From contig NZ_JARCHV010000001.1 of NCBI RefSeq assembly GCF_028890485.2, positions 124,001 through 188,000 of the forward strand: DNA of 64,000 nucleotides, given 5' to 3'. Shown piece after piece: positions 24,492 to 32,829 of the stretch. This DNA comes from Planococcus sp. SK3692. Its GTDB lineage: Bacteria; Bacillota; Bacilli; Bacillales_A; Planococcaceae. Numbering within the stretch: position 1 is the first letter of the stretch; every line of letters begins with the position of its first letter. The notes beneath the pieces are model-generated. The model saw only the letters and a program-made list of their open reading frames with translations, made no database searches and was not told the origin of the DNA. A program made the translations under genes and the position numbers.

Positions 24492-25898
24492 ATGAAACTG
24501 AAAATCATCCATACGAACGATGTTCACAGTAATTATGAAAACTTTGCTCGAGCAGCAAGCATGATTAAGGAATTGAAAGATGAAAATACGCTCATCCTTG
24601 ATGGCGGCGATTTCGCCGATTTCAAAAGCATTGAATTGCAAGGAACGCGCGGTGTCGCAGCGCTTGAATTACTTCAGTCGACCGGCTATGACGCTTTGAC
24701 GATTGGGAATAACGAGATGTTCAATGGCATAGATACCTTGGAGCATATGGCTACAACCAGCCCGCTCCCTTTCATTAGCAACAATCTCCGAAAAAAAGAT
24801 GGAAGTGAAATTCAGGGCGTTGTCAAAAGCGCGATTTTACATAAAAATGGCTTGCGTATATTAGTTACCGGCGCTTCCCCCGACATGGATGTTTTCAATG
24901 ACGGGCTTGGAATCAGTGTTTCGGATTACGTCACTATGACACAACAAGAAATCTCAAGCCGCGCCGGTTCGTATGATATTTGCATCTTGTTGAGTCATGT
25001 GGGCACAGCTGCCGATGAAGAACTGGCTCTAGCGATTCCTGAAATTGATGTCGTGATTTCGGCACACGATCACCAGCTGTATTCAGAAGCCAGACTGGTG
25101 AACGAGACGATCATGAACAGCGCAGGAAATTACGCTGAACACATCGGTGTGATCGAGCTTGAAGTGGCGAACGGCAAGGTTGAGCTTCTTCATTCAGCCA
25201 CATACTCAACAAAAGACGCTGCGACAGATTCTGTGGTAATGAACATTCTAAAAGATAATAAAGCGAAAGCGCTCGCTTCTTTAGGGAAGTCCCTATACGA
25301 TTTACCGGAGCCGCTTTGGCATGACGTGATTGAAGAAAATCCATTGACCAATTTGATCGCGGACGGCTTGCGGGACATGATGCAATGCGATATCGGATTG
25401 ATCAATAGCGGCATCACCAATGCTGGCCTGTTTCACAATATTTCCCGTCAAAAACTGATTGAAGTTTGTCCATCTCCACTAAATCCGACTTCTTTTGCAG
25501 TTCAAGGTAAGCAGCTAAAAAAAGCATTCACGCAATCTTTGGATGCACAAGCGTGCCTGGCGGATGGTCGTGGACCTGGATTCCGCGGGAAATTTGTCGG
25601 CCGGCTGCACATTTCAGGAGCTTCGATCATCCATGATGGCAAACGTGTTCAAGACATCCTGATTGATGGTGAATCAATACAGGACGAGCAGTGGTGCAAA
25701 GTCGCCAGTTCCGATTACCTGCAGCGCGGATCCGGCTATCCGGACTTGGCCGAAAATCGAAACCAGGTCTATATGGCCGAAGAAATTAAAGATGTCATTC
25801 AAATTTATGCGAACCAGCCCAAGTTCCTTGAGCAGGCTTTTAAAATGCGCACGGAAAGACAAGGTGAACATGCAGAACTCGGTTCTCCTCCCTTGTGA
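24492..25898 (+). CDS. Metallophosphatase/5'-nucleotidase (YunD-like)
   Basis: 468 aa, two domains. N-terminal calcineurin-like phosphoesterase: IIHTNDVHSNYENF, LILDGGDFAD, LTIGNNEMF and ISAHDHQLYSE provide the two-metal ligands. C-terminal 5'-nucleotidase domain from about residue 280 with ENPLTNLIADGLRDMMQCDIGLINSG. No signal peptide, unlike secreted UshA, so a cytoplasmic enzyme like B. subtilis YunD is likely. AGGAGG before the ATG. Followed by a strong terminator. Confidence 0.87.
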   Translation: MKLKIIHTNDVHSNYENFARAASMIKELKDENTLILDGGDFADFKSIELQGTRGVAALELLQSTGYDALTIGNNEMFNGIDTLEHMATTSPLPFISNNLRKKDGSEIQGVVKSAILHKNGLRILVTGASPDMDVFNDGLGISVSDYVTMTQQEISSRAGSYDICILLSHVGTAADEELALAIPEIDVVISAHDHQLYSEARLVNETIMNSAGNYAEHIGVIELEVANGKVELLHSATYSTKDAATDSVVMNILKDNKAKALASLGKSLYDLPEPLWHDVIEENPLTNLIADGLRDMMQCDIGLINSGITNAGLFHNISRQKLIEVCPSPLNPTSFAVQGKQLKKAFTQSLDAQACLADGRGPGFRGKFVGRLHISGASIIHDGKRVQDILIDGESIQDEQWCKVASSDYLQRGSGYPDLAENRNQVYMAEEIKDVIQIYANQPKFLEQAFKMRTERQGEHAELGSPPL

Positions 25899-25920
25899 GA
25901 CAGCCACTGCAGGAACAATA

Positions 25921-25960
25921 AAGAAGGGTCAATTATCTGTTGATAATTGACCCTTCTTTT
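25921..25960. terminator. Strong terminator after the nucleotidase gene
   Basis: 17-bp perfect inverted repeat (25921-25937 with 25942-25958) with a 4-nt loop followed by TT, usable from both sides. Confidence 0.92.
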
Positions 25961-26030
25961 ATTCGAATTCGGACTTTTATTTGTTTCAATGAGACAGCTT
26001 TGTAGTTGTTGTTTGTTTTTCATGTGTGAT

Positions 26031-26596
26031 TCATTTATGGACAATCTTTGCCAACAGGAAGCCTAAACAACCACCAGCCGTATTTAATAGTAAATCATCT
26101 ATATCAAACGATCCGCGCTTAGTGAAGAACTGCAGCAGTTCTATCACCAGACTGCTAGAGAGAAGAATCGGCCACGAATAAGCAAATTTGATTCTCTTTA
26201 TGTATAAATAAGCTCCTCCAGGTACAAAGAGCATCACACTAATCAGCAAGGCCGCAATAAACGTTGATAGATTCACTTCAGAGATATAGTTTAAAAAGTC
26301 AAAAGGCATCAAATTATAATCACTTGTTTTTCCATCTCCTCTATAAAGAGTCGCAGAGAACAAAAAGATTAAGTAAAGGACCAACGCCAAATCTATATAG
26401 ATCGGATCGACTTCATATTCTTTCAATAACAACTTAAAACTCATAAAAATGAAGAAAGCCAACAGGAATCTGCCGAGTATATAGGGCACTGGGGACACAG
26501 CGAACATCACAATTACTTCATCGATGATGTAATACATCAAAACTTGGGACAACAGCAGCGATAGAACAATTAAAATGGAATTCTAAAAATATTCAT
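26031..26596 (-). CDS. VanZ-like membrane protein, probably frameshifted at its 5' end
   Basis: The body (26031-26552, 173 aa) has four to five membrane helices and the VanZ-family segments YNLMPFDFLNY, VIELLQFFTKRGSFDIDDLLLNTAGG. No start codon with a ribosome binding site exists in its frame. A good site (GAGGTGA) and ATG at 26594-26596 begin MNIFRIP one base out of frame, and the shifted continuation ILIVLSLLLSQVLMYY would complete the first helix. An indel near 26580-26588 is therefore likely. VanZ-like proteins are of uncertain role; some give low-level teicoplanin resistance. Confidence 0.65.
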
Positions 26597-26791
26597 CTTT
26601 TCACCTCGTAACCAGATAGCTTGTATATCTATATTTTACCAAAAGAGTTTTAAAAAGAACTGAATATAGCAAAAAGAATGGTTTTATATCCCGCTTCTCC
26701 TTTCACCTAATTTATGGAAATGTTATACTTTGTATATTATTGGATAAAGAATATGAGTAGATTTTCCATACTGCTGATTAGGAGGAATCAA

Positions 26792-27064
26792 ATGATTCTC
26801 ATACTCGCTGCCTATATTGCCTTATTAAATTTTGCAGTCCATAAGTTTGCAGGAAAAAACAGGGAGAAGTGGATCAATACCGGGTTTCTTACCACTTTTG
26901 TCCTTCCTTTGGTCATCTTCTTTCTCTTTGCTCGTATTGTAGGTTTTCTAACAGGTGCTGGAATGGGTTCCGCTGCTGCTGGGTTGTTATTTGGAGCCGC
27001 TACATGTATTACTGGATTCGTCTTTTTATATATTGGTTATACGGCTAAACCCGGGCACTCGTGA
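26792..27064 (+). CDS. Small three-helix membrane protein
   Basis: 90 aa from the ATG at 26792, which follows AGGAGGAATC; a longer reading from 26714 lacks a site. Three hydrophobic helices; a Gly/Ala-rich central segment (FLTGAGMGSAAAGLLFGAATC). No family recognised. Divergent from the VanZ-like gene and followed by a terminator. Confidence 0.65.
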   Translation: MILILAAYIALLNFAVHKFAGKNREKWINTGFLTTFVLPLVIFFLFARIVGFLTGAGMGSAAAGLLFGAATCITGFVFLYIGYTAKPGHS

Positions 27065-27087
27065 AAACAGACTTTTACGGAAATGAA

Positions 27088-27134
27088 GAGGGAGAAGACG
27101 CGCATTTATATTAGCGCAGCTTCTCCCCTTTTTA
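27088..27134 (+). terminator. Rho-independent terminator
   Basis: Stem of 8 plus 4 bp with a 2-nt internal loop (27090-27103 with 27114-27127), followed by a T-run. Sits after the small membrane protein gene. Confidence 0.75.
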
Positions 27135-27234
27135 TGAATAAACCGTACTGTTCACTTCGTTGAAGCATTTCACTTAAACCCTGGATTTTACAAGCTCAAA
27201 TTGTTAGCCAAAACATTTTTGTCCACACTGCTTC

Positions 27235-27783
27235 TTAAAACTCAAACACCTTGTACCAGTACAAAGTAATATCGATATTGGGATTAGCTTTTTGCTTTAA
27301 GGTATCAGCACCACCCAATACAAATCCTTGATTTGCATAGAAACGACATGCGATTACGTTATCGTTCTGTGCTTCAAGAGATAGGCCAATCAATGATTGT
27401 CCCTTTGCCCATTTTTGTGCAGCTTCTAACAGGAGCTGACTGACACCTTTTTTTCGGAAACTTTTGCAGACGGCGATATTCTCAATATATGCAAAGCGGT
27501 TCCAGTCTTTCACCAAGCGAATCTGCCCGACGCATTTCACCCCCTGCATCGCCAGGAACACCACTTTCTTCTCACTGTCGATATATTCTTCCCAATTGAG
27601 CTGGTCATCAGGAAAACGCGTTTCCGATGGGTTGTCGTATAATCGTTCTTTGTATGACCATTTTCCATTCGAAAAGCTCGGGAGAATGTTGCCGATAATG
27701 GAAAAAGGCTCATTTGCTTGATTTACAACAGGGATCAATTCCTTCTTTAACTGCTTTATTGAAACCTTTTCGTTAAGTTCCAT
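27235..27783 (-). CDS. SatA-like streptothricin acetyltransferase family protein
   Basis: 182 aa GNAT. Typical of the SatA/YyaR branch: LNWEEYIDSEKKVVFLAMQGVKCVGQIRLVKDWNRFAYIENIAVCKSFRKKGVSQLLLEAAQKW and the ending ANPNIDITLYWYK are close to the family pattern (D/E-I-A/T-L/I-F/Y-WYxxF). Bacillus SatA acetylates streptothricin (nourseothricin). Whether this copy does so is inference. ATG at 27783 with GAGAGGAG upstream; monocistronic. Confidence 0.82.
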   Translation of the reverse strand: MELNEKVSIKQLKKELIPVVNQANEPFSIIGNILPSFSNGKWSYKERLYDNPSETRFPDDQLNWEEYIDSEKKVVFLAMQGVKCVGQIRLVKDWNRFAYIENIAVCKSFRKKGVSQLLLEAAQKWAKGQSLIGLSLEAQNDNVIACRFYANQGFVLGGADTLKQKANPNIDITLYWYKVFEF

Positions 27784-27827
27784 ACATAACTCCTCTCGAT
27801 AGATCCTACCGTTTCTTTATGTACGTT

Positions 27828-28478
27828 CTATAAAATCCTCGTTTTATTTCCGGCTTTGATTTTTATATTTATACCGAATGAAGTTCCAGAGTCGATATGA
27901 TCGGGAACACCTGATAAGTCGATTAATTCTTTTAAATGAATGTGCTTTTTGCTATTAGCTGCTAGTGTAACGGTATAAGGGCTAGCTAAATTCATCAGCG
28001 ACTCCATCCGCATGTCTTCTTCCATAAACAACGAATCGATAAATTCCAATTCCACTGTCACAGCCTCATCACTGCGATTACGTAATACCAGATTGCATTC
28101 GGCATCCATGGAATCATCCAACGTGACAAAGTTGCACTGGCCATTTCCGTCATAAGAGATAGCTGAAATGCCATTTGCTAGAGTTTCCTGGTATGTCGCA
28201 ATCAATAGATTCGGTAAAAACATATAGACAATGACGACTGCGAACACTATCCGAAATCGGTATTTTTCCAGGCTACGGAACAACAAAATGATAGCACCAA
28301 TAAACATGATAGATCCAATGATTCCCAACAAGTTGTATCCTTCTTGATCTTGAATCGGAAACGACATAAAGACAAATTGAGCCTCTTTCATCGCTGTATT
28401 TGGAAACGGAAAAAATAAGTACATGCAAATAACGAATATAATAAACGAACCCACGAATGCCGTTTTATTTTTAATCAT
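27828..28478 (-). CDS. Conserved membrane protein with extracytoplasmic beta domain
   Basis: 216 aa. Three hydrophobic helices in the first 115 residues (FVGSFIIFVICMYLFFPFP; IGSIMFIGAIILLF; VFAVVIVYMFLPNLL), followed by an exported-looking beta-rich domain (CNFVTLDDSMDAECNLVLRN). I recall similar uncharacterised proteins in Bacillus. AGAGGAAA before the ATG. Probably the second gene of an operon with the lipoprotein gene at 28504-29244, 25 bp upstream. Confidence 0.72.
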   Translation of the reverse strand: MIKNKTAFVGSFIIFVICMYLFFPFPNTAMKEAQFVFMSFPIQDQEGYNLLGIIGSIMFIGAIILLFRSLEKYRFRIVFAVVIVYMFLPNLLIATYQETLANGISAISYDGNGQCNFVTLDDSMDAECNLVLRNRSDEAVTVELEFIDSLFMEEDMRMESLMNLASPYTVTLAANSKKHIHLKELIDLSGVPDHIDSGTSFGINIKIKAGNKTRIL

Positions 28479-28503
28479 GGTTTTTCCTCTCTTTTAGACG
28501 TGC

Positions 28504-29244
28504 TCATCTTCCTTTCGATATATCTTTTCCTAGAATAATATTACGTGTCAAGTTGAGCATATTGTCTTGTACCTTCTCAGTATTCTTTTGTCGATCAATT
28601 AAATAACCAACATGGTAAACGAATCCATTGTGATAGGAATAGAACTCGTTAGCGGCGGTTCCGACCACATTCAACTTTTCTTCTGCTTCATCATACTCAT
28701 AATATCGGTACAATAAAGCACTATTTGTTGTCAGCACTTGCTGGAAAATAAAATCATCTCCGCTCAGCTCTTGTTTTTCAAATCGATTTCCGACCGAATC
28801 GGTTGCTTCTGCAACTTCATAATTCTCAACCGGATTTTCGTCCATTTCAGTTATCGAGACGATGAAAAACTCATCTAGATTGCCCTCTTCCGATTTCCCA
28901 AGATAGCTCAACTGGACTTGATGAATCACTTTCCCGGTTCGGTCTTCGGAGGTGACCACATACGCATTTTCTCCATCTACTTCGAAAGGCAGTAAATCAG
29001 GATCGATTCCCTTTTCAAGCAGGTGATGTTCACTTAAAATCGTCGGAGACAATGGGTGTGCTTCTGTAGGTTTAAAAAACTCCACATGTTCTCTCTCATT
29101 CAACCCGTCATAGGCATTGAAATTTTCGCTATAGGTTAGACCAGTGCCCTCTACTTCTTCTAATCCCTCCGGAGCACTAGAACAGCCACTGCATAGGAAG
29201 GTGCTCATCATTATCGACATAACAGGTACGAATGATTTCGTCAT
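28504..29244 (-). CDS. Lipoprotein of unknown function
   Basis: 246 aa with signal peptide and lipobox LCSGC at about residues 17-21; two Cys and Ser-rich residues follow. The mature part is acidic and mixed alpha/beta (VIHQVQLSYLGKSEEGNLDEFFIVSITEMDE). No family recognised. GGAGAGGAAAG before the ATG at 29244. The membrane protein gene follows 25 bp downstream, so both products probably act at the outer surface. Confidence 0.75.
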   Translation of the reverse strand: MTKSFVPVMSIMMSTFLCSGCSSAPEGLEEVEGTGLTYSENFNAYDGLNEREHVEFFKPTEAHPLSPTILSEHHLLEKGIDPDLLPFEVDGENAYVVTSEDRTGKVIHQVQLSYLGKSEEGNLDEFFIVSITEMDENPVENYEVAEATDSVGNRFEKQELSGDDFIFQQVLTTNSALLYRYYEYDEAEEKLNVVGTAANEFYSYHNGFVYHVGYLIDRQKNTEKVQDNMLNLTRNIILGKDISKGR

Positions 29245-29373
29245 TTACGCTTTCCTCTCCTCCAATATGGCTTCCACAACAGTTTCACTTCTGCGATAAC
29301 ATAATGATGTGGATTGTATTAAATCTCAGAAACCACATCAATCAGTTCGAAATAATGGTATGGGTAAGCTGCA

Positions 29374-29421
29374 ATAAAAAAACTCATTTCATCAGTTAAG
29401 AAAATCTAATGAAATGAGTTT
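29374..29421 (-). terminator. Terminator of the 29435-29572 small gene or remnant
   Basis: 13-bp perfect inverted repeat (29380-29392 with 29409-29421) followed on the minus strand by TTTTTAT, 14 bp after the stop codon at 29435. Confidence 0.75.
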
Positions 29422-29434
29422 GCAACTTAATGCT

Positions 29435-29572
29435 TCAGTTCTTGATGACAGACTCTAGAAGACCCGGAATACCATACATAGGAGCATCCACTTTCTGAAG
29501 GTACATGCCAAGCCCCACAACTAAAATGATGACAACAACAGATAAAATCAACTTCACGCTTTCTCGAGACAC
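29435..29572 (-). pseudogene. Small one-helix membrane protein or 3' remnant of a transporter gene
   Basis: From a GTG at 29572 (GGAG and AGG nearby) 45 codons run to TGA: MSRESVKLILSVVVIILVVGLGMYLQ and a short polar tail. The frame stays open for about 20 codons upstream (RIPLTSSILVAVYLGSEGR), ending at a TAA, which looks like the interior of a membrane transporter. With its own terminator preserved, this could be the last part of a deleted gene, or a true small protein. I cannot decide. The flanks 29245-29373 and 29573-29806 show no gene. Confidence 0.4.
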
Positions 29573-29806
29573 CCGGCCTTCGCTCCCTAAATAGACTGCA
29601 ACTAAAATTGAACTTGTTAGAGGAATTCGTTTACTATTTTAGCTACTAATAGAATACCACTAGTATTTGGAAAGTAAATATTTATTAGAAAATATTTCAT
29701 TACTAGTTACAATGATCTTCATGAAAAGCCTGAATTGAGTCTAAATGACTTGTTTCTATCTTTAAATCGATTGATATAGAAAAGTTTCGCTAATGACCTT
29801 AAGCAT

Positions 29807-30088
29807 CTAATCACCAAAAGAAAATCCAAATAAAGTAATCAAAAATAGCGCGAGTAAAATGACGCTAACAATCGTGGTCACCCAAGGTACGATGAGGCTT
29901 CTGCCGGATTCTTTTACTATGCCGCTTATTCCAAAAAGCAGTCCGAAAGGTGCGGTAACAAATGAATACAAAATAATCGTTAAAGCCCCTAAGCCATTGA
30001 TGAACAACATGGTTACGATTGAGATGATTTGAATGAAGAGAATCAATAACATGGCAAAAGAGATTTTGCCCATATTAGTTCTTGGCAC
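29807..30088 (-). CDS. Small three-helix membrane protein
   Basis: 93 aa with three membrane helices (ISFAMLLILFIQIISIVTMLF; ILYSFVTAPFGLLFGISG; VPWVTTIVSVILLALFLITLF). GTG start at 30088 with AAGGAGGAATT. No family recognised. Confidence 0.65.
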   Translation of the reverse strand: MPRTNMGKISFAMLLILFIQIISIVTMLFINGLGALTIILYSFVTAPFGLLFGISGIVKESGRSLIVPWVTTIVSVILLALFLITLFGFSFGD

Positions 30089-30173
30089 AGAATTCCTCCT
30101 TTAAGCAAATCTGTACAGATATCGCGAAATTTTACTGTGATGGCAATTTAGCCATATCTTTTAAAAATTCATG

Positions 30174-30650
30174 TTAATACTTATTAAGGCGTTGAATTTC
30201 GAGTGAAACCCCTGCCTCTTCCAGCAAATTCATGATAAGTTCTCTCGATATACTCGAAGGCATAATAAACCGATAACGCTTATTGTCATCTAAAATAAAC
30301 AACAATGTCCCGTTGTCCTGCAAAAATGAATGAGAAGTGGGTTTTTCATTTACTTCGACGCTCTTGATATCAACGACATTGAGTTGAAAATTATTTTTAT
30401 GCTTTAGTAGTTCTAGTTGATCGTTTTGAAATGCCTGGTCAATCTTGTTTTCGCTGCGCTCAGCTGATTTTTTGTAAATCATATCACGCAACATGTAAAT
30501 CAAACCCGAATAGGAAAACCAAACGTCATTGTCTTCATCGAATTTATAGTCAATTTTAAAGAAGAAAATCTTCCCTTCTTTAATAAACACTTTATAGCTC
30601 TTATCGAATGTAAAAGTACTCGGTTTCTTAAGATAGAATGATTGATGCAT
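30174..30650 (-). CDS. Hypothetical soluble protein, possibly PH-like
   Basis: 158 aa, no signal peptide. Alternating strands (YKVFIKEGKIFFFKIDYKF; FQLNVVDIKSVEVNEKP; GTLLFILDDNKRYRFIMP) and a C-terminal helix suggest a pleckstrin-homology-like fold such as in YcxB-type proteins, but that is only a fold impression. AAGGAGC before the ATG at 30650. Confidence 0.6.
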   Translation of the reverse strand: MHQSFYLKKPSTFTFDKSYKVFIKEGKIFFFKIDYKFDEDNDVWFSYSGLIYMLRDMIYKKSAERSENKIDQAFQNDQLELLKHKNNFQLNVVDIKSVEVNEKPTSHSFLQDNGTLLFILDDNKRYRFIMPSSISRELIMNLLEEAGVSLEIQRLNKY

Positions 30651-30722
30651 TTTTTGCTCCTTTTATATTTGGTTTATTCTAATGTCCGGTTTATTAAATT
30701 AGATATAACACAAGTCCGAATA

Positions 30723-31547
30723 TCAGGTCTTGAACAGCACTCCATTTAATGCATCTACATATCTTTTCGCCGAGTTTTGTACGGCTTCCCACGCCTCGTT
30801 CACTACGATCCGGTGAAAGGCATCATACACTCGGTCGAAGCGGATTTCATTTATTTGAGTCGCCATCCTTTCGACGGTGGATGCCGGCAATGGTATGAAG
30901 TTCGGGTAGCTATACATAAAACTGACCCACTGGCGGTCTGCCACGACGCGAACGATATCGCCTGTCAGTAATACGCCTTTGCCGTCATTCCCATTTTTCC
31001 ATTCCAGTATTGCCGCGCCTTTGAAATGGCCACCGATCCGGTGCAGTGTGAAACCTTCCGCAACTTCGAGCGTTTCGCCTGACCAAAAGATAATGCGATC
31101 GCTTGGTCTAGTCACCCATTGTTTATCATCTTCATGAATATAGATTGCCGCATCGAAGGTTTCAGCCCATTCAACTTGAGTCGAATAATAATGGGGATGG
31201 GACAAGGCAATGGCATCGATTCCTCCCAGAGCTTTAATTTTTTCAATAGTTGGAGCGTCGAGATATGTTAAACAATCCCACAGGATATTGAAGTTCTCCC
31301 CTTGAACCAAATACGCTGTTTGACCAATCGCAAAACTTGGCACCGTCGTGATACTTGAGAGCCCTTGTTCTTCTGACGTAATCTCATTCTGATAAGCAGC
31401 GGATTGAACCATCTCTTCTAAAGTCGTCCAACTTTGACCTTTAACGCTGACGTATTGCCGTTCTTCTGTACAGATTGAACAATGCTCTGGTGCTGACTCA
31501 GCGCTCTCGGTTTGGACGCCACACGTATTGCAAATAAACTTATTCAT
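30723..31547 (-). CDS. Metallo-beta-lactamase-fold protein with N-terminal zinc ribbon
   Basis: About 274 aa from the ATG at 31547 (GGAAGG 9 nt upstream). Residues 5-30 hold CNTCG and CSIC, a zinc ribbon. The rest is a metallo-beta-lactamase fold: ALSHPHYYS is the HxHxD position with the Asp/His part changed, RIGGHFKGAAIL and LLTGDIVRV supply His and Asp ligands, and AFHRIVVN near the end is the last His. The first motif has lost one standard ligand, so the metal site may be single or altered. Function unknown. Confidence 0.78.
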   Translation of the reverse strand: MNKFICNTCGVQTESAESAPEHCSICTEERQYVSVKGQSWTTLEEMVQSAAYQNEITSEEQGLSSITTVPSFAIGQTAYLVQGENFNILWDCLTYLDAPTIEKIKALGGIDAIALSHPHYYSTQVEWAETFDAAIYIHEDDKQWVTRPSDRIIFWSGETLEVAEGFTLHRIGGHFKGAAILEWKNGNDGKGVLLTGDIVRVVADRQWVSFMYSYPNFIPLPASTVERMATQINEIRFDRVYDAFHRIVVNEAWEAVQNSAKRYVDALNGVLFKT

Positions 31548-31666
31548 ATTCTTCATCCTTCCTATTTTCGGTTATCTAGTTAAAATTAGTATATCCTAGA
31601 ATTTTCAATTTAAATTCATTCATAGGTCTAATTTTTCAATTTTTCGCTTGCTGATAATTAAACACA

Positions 31667-31712
31667 AAAAAGCTGTCGAAGCAGCCCACGTTCTCCTGCT
31701 TCGACAGCTTTT
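31667..31712 (-). terminator. Strong terminator after the SorC regulator gene
   Basis: 17-bp inverted repeat (31667-31684 with 31696-31712) with A and T runs at both ends, directly after the stop codon at 31716. It ends the catabolic locus. Confidence 0.9.
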
Positions 31713-31715
31713 CGC

Positions 31716-32651
31716 TTATAAGATTAAGGCTGCGGTCGTATCATCGATGACTAGTACATCAAAATATCCGCCTCTTAAAGCGGCTTTAATGCTTTCCGCT
31801 TTATGGGTGCCTTCTACAATCCCGATTACTTCGGGTATGCGTTTGTATTCGTCGATATCAAGCCCGATGACCAAGTCATTCAAGGGATGGTCGATTTGGT
31901 TTCCGGCCTGGTCGTAAAAACGAGAACCGATATCCCCGACCGCTCCAGCTTTTTTTAAGGAGACCAAACTTTCGGCTTTCAAATAATCCATGGTGGTCAT
32001 CGTGGATTGTTCAAACGGGTTGCCGATTCCGACTACTGCCATATCCACATTGCGTCCTTCTTCAAGGACCAGGGCAATATCTTCCGACTCGATCAAGCGC
32101 TTTTTCAATTCCGCGTTCTCTACCATCGCCGGAGCGTATAAATATGAACAGGTCGTATTCATCTTTTGCGCCAATTGATACGCCAGCAAATTGGAATGGA
32201 GCTCCACGAGCTTGGTCCCCATGCCGCCGACCAGTGGAATGATTTTCAACTGCTGGTGCTGCTCATACGGATATTCCTGCACAAATTTCGCCAAGGTAAG
32301 CCCCCACGAGATCCCCAGTTTCTTGACGCCTTTCATATTTTTCGAGACGTAGAATGAAGCGGCTTTCCCTAGTGACTGCTTGACCATTTCAGCATCCCGC
32401 CCAGCTGCCGGCACGACAATGGCTTCTTTCAATCCGTACTTCTTTTCAAGGCGGTTTTCCAGTTCTACGGTGTGCGCATTTTCATCTCTAATGTAAATTT
32501 CGACGATCCCATTTTCCCGTGCCTTGTTCAGCAGTTTGGAGATTAACGGACGGGACACACCCACTTTTTTGGCGATTTCTGCCTGCGTGAGCCCTTCAAA
32601 ATAATACAATGTCGCTACTTTCACGATTTGCCTGCGCTCGTCCCAATTCAT
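31716..32651 (-). CDS. SorC-family sugar-responsive transcriptional regulator
   Basis: About 311 aa from the ATG at 32651 (AAGGTG upstream; GTG at 32657 is an alternative). N-terminal helix-turn-helix: YYFEGLTQAEIAKKVGVSRPLISKLLNKARENGIVEI. C-terminal sugar-phosphate-binding domain of the SorC family, with GISWGLTLAKFV, PLVGGMG and VGDIGSRFYD. It sits at the end of the catabolic locus. A palindrome CATTTGTC-N8-GACAAATG lies upstream of it (32778-32801), related to the operator-like repeats of the PTS and dehydrogenase promoters. It is the best candidate to bind all three. The inducer is probably a phosphorylated sugar or polyol made by the PTS. Confidence 0.9.
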   Translation of the reverse strand: MNWDERRQIVKVATLYYFEGLTQAEIAKKVGVSRPLISKLLNKARENGIVEIYIRDENAHTVELENRLEKKYGLKEAIVVPAAGRDAEMVKQSLGKAASFYVSKNMKGVKKLGISWGLTLAKFVQEYPYEQHQQLKIIPLVGGMGTKLVELHSNLLAYQLAQKMNTTCSYLYAPAMVENAELKKRLIESEDIALVLEEGRNVDMAVVGIGNPFEQSTMTTMDYLKAESLVSLKKAGAVGDIGSRFYDQAGNQIDHPLNDLVIGLDIDEYKRIPEVIGIVEGTHKAESIKAALRGGYFDVLVIDDTTAALIL

Positions 32652-32777
32652 TGTCACTGCACCTTCTCTTTTAAATAAACTTAAAGGCGGTTAGTAAACC
32701 GCTTTCATTTGTTTGTGGCAACTGATTGTATTTACCAGTTTTCACTCTTCTGAACAACTATACTATATGTGTCTACC

Positions 32778-32801
32778 CATTTGTCGGGTAAATGACAAAT
32801 G
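32778..32801. promoter_or_regulatory. Operator-like palindrome upstream of the SorC gene
   Basis: CATTTGTC and its exact complement, 8 bp apart, in the 172-bp gap between the E3 gene and the regulator gene. The CATTTGT half matches the repeats at 37631-37657 and 41956-41982, though the spacing is 1 bp shorter, which fits autoregulation. A hairpin (GCGGTT/AACCGC, about 32685-32702) lies closer to the regulator start and may act as an attenuator or end the E3 transcript. Confidence 0.55.
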
Positions 32802-32829
32802 ATTTCCATTTCTTCCGACTGCCTCGCAC

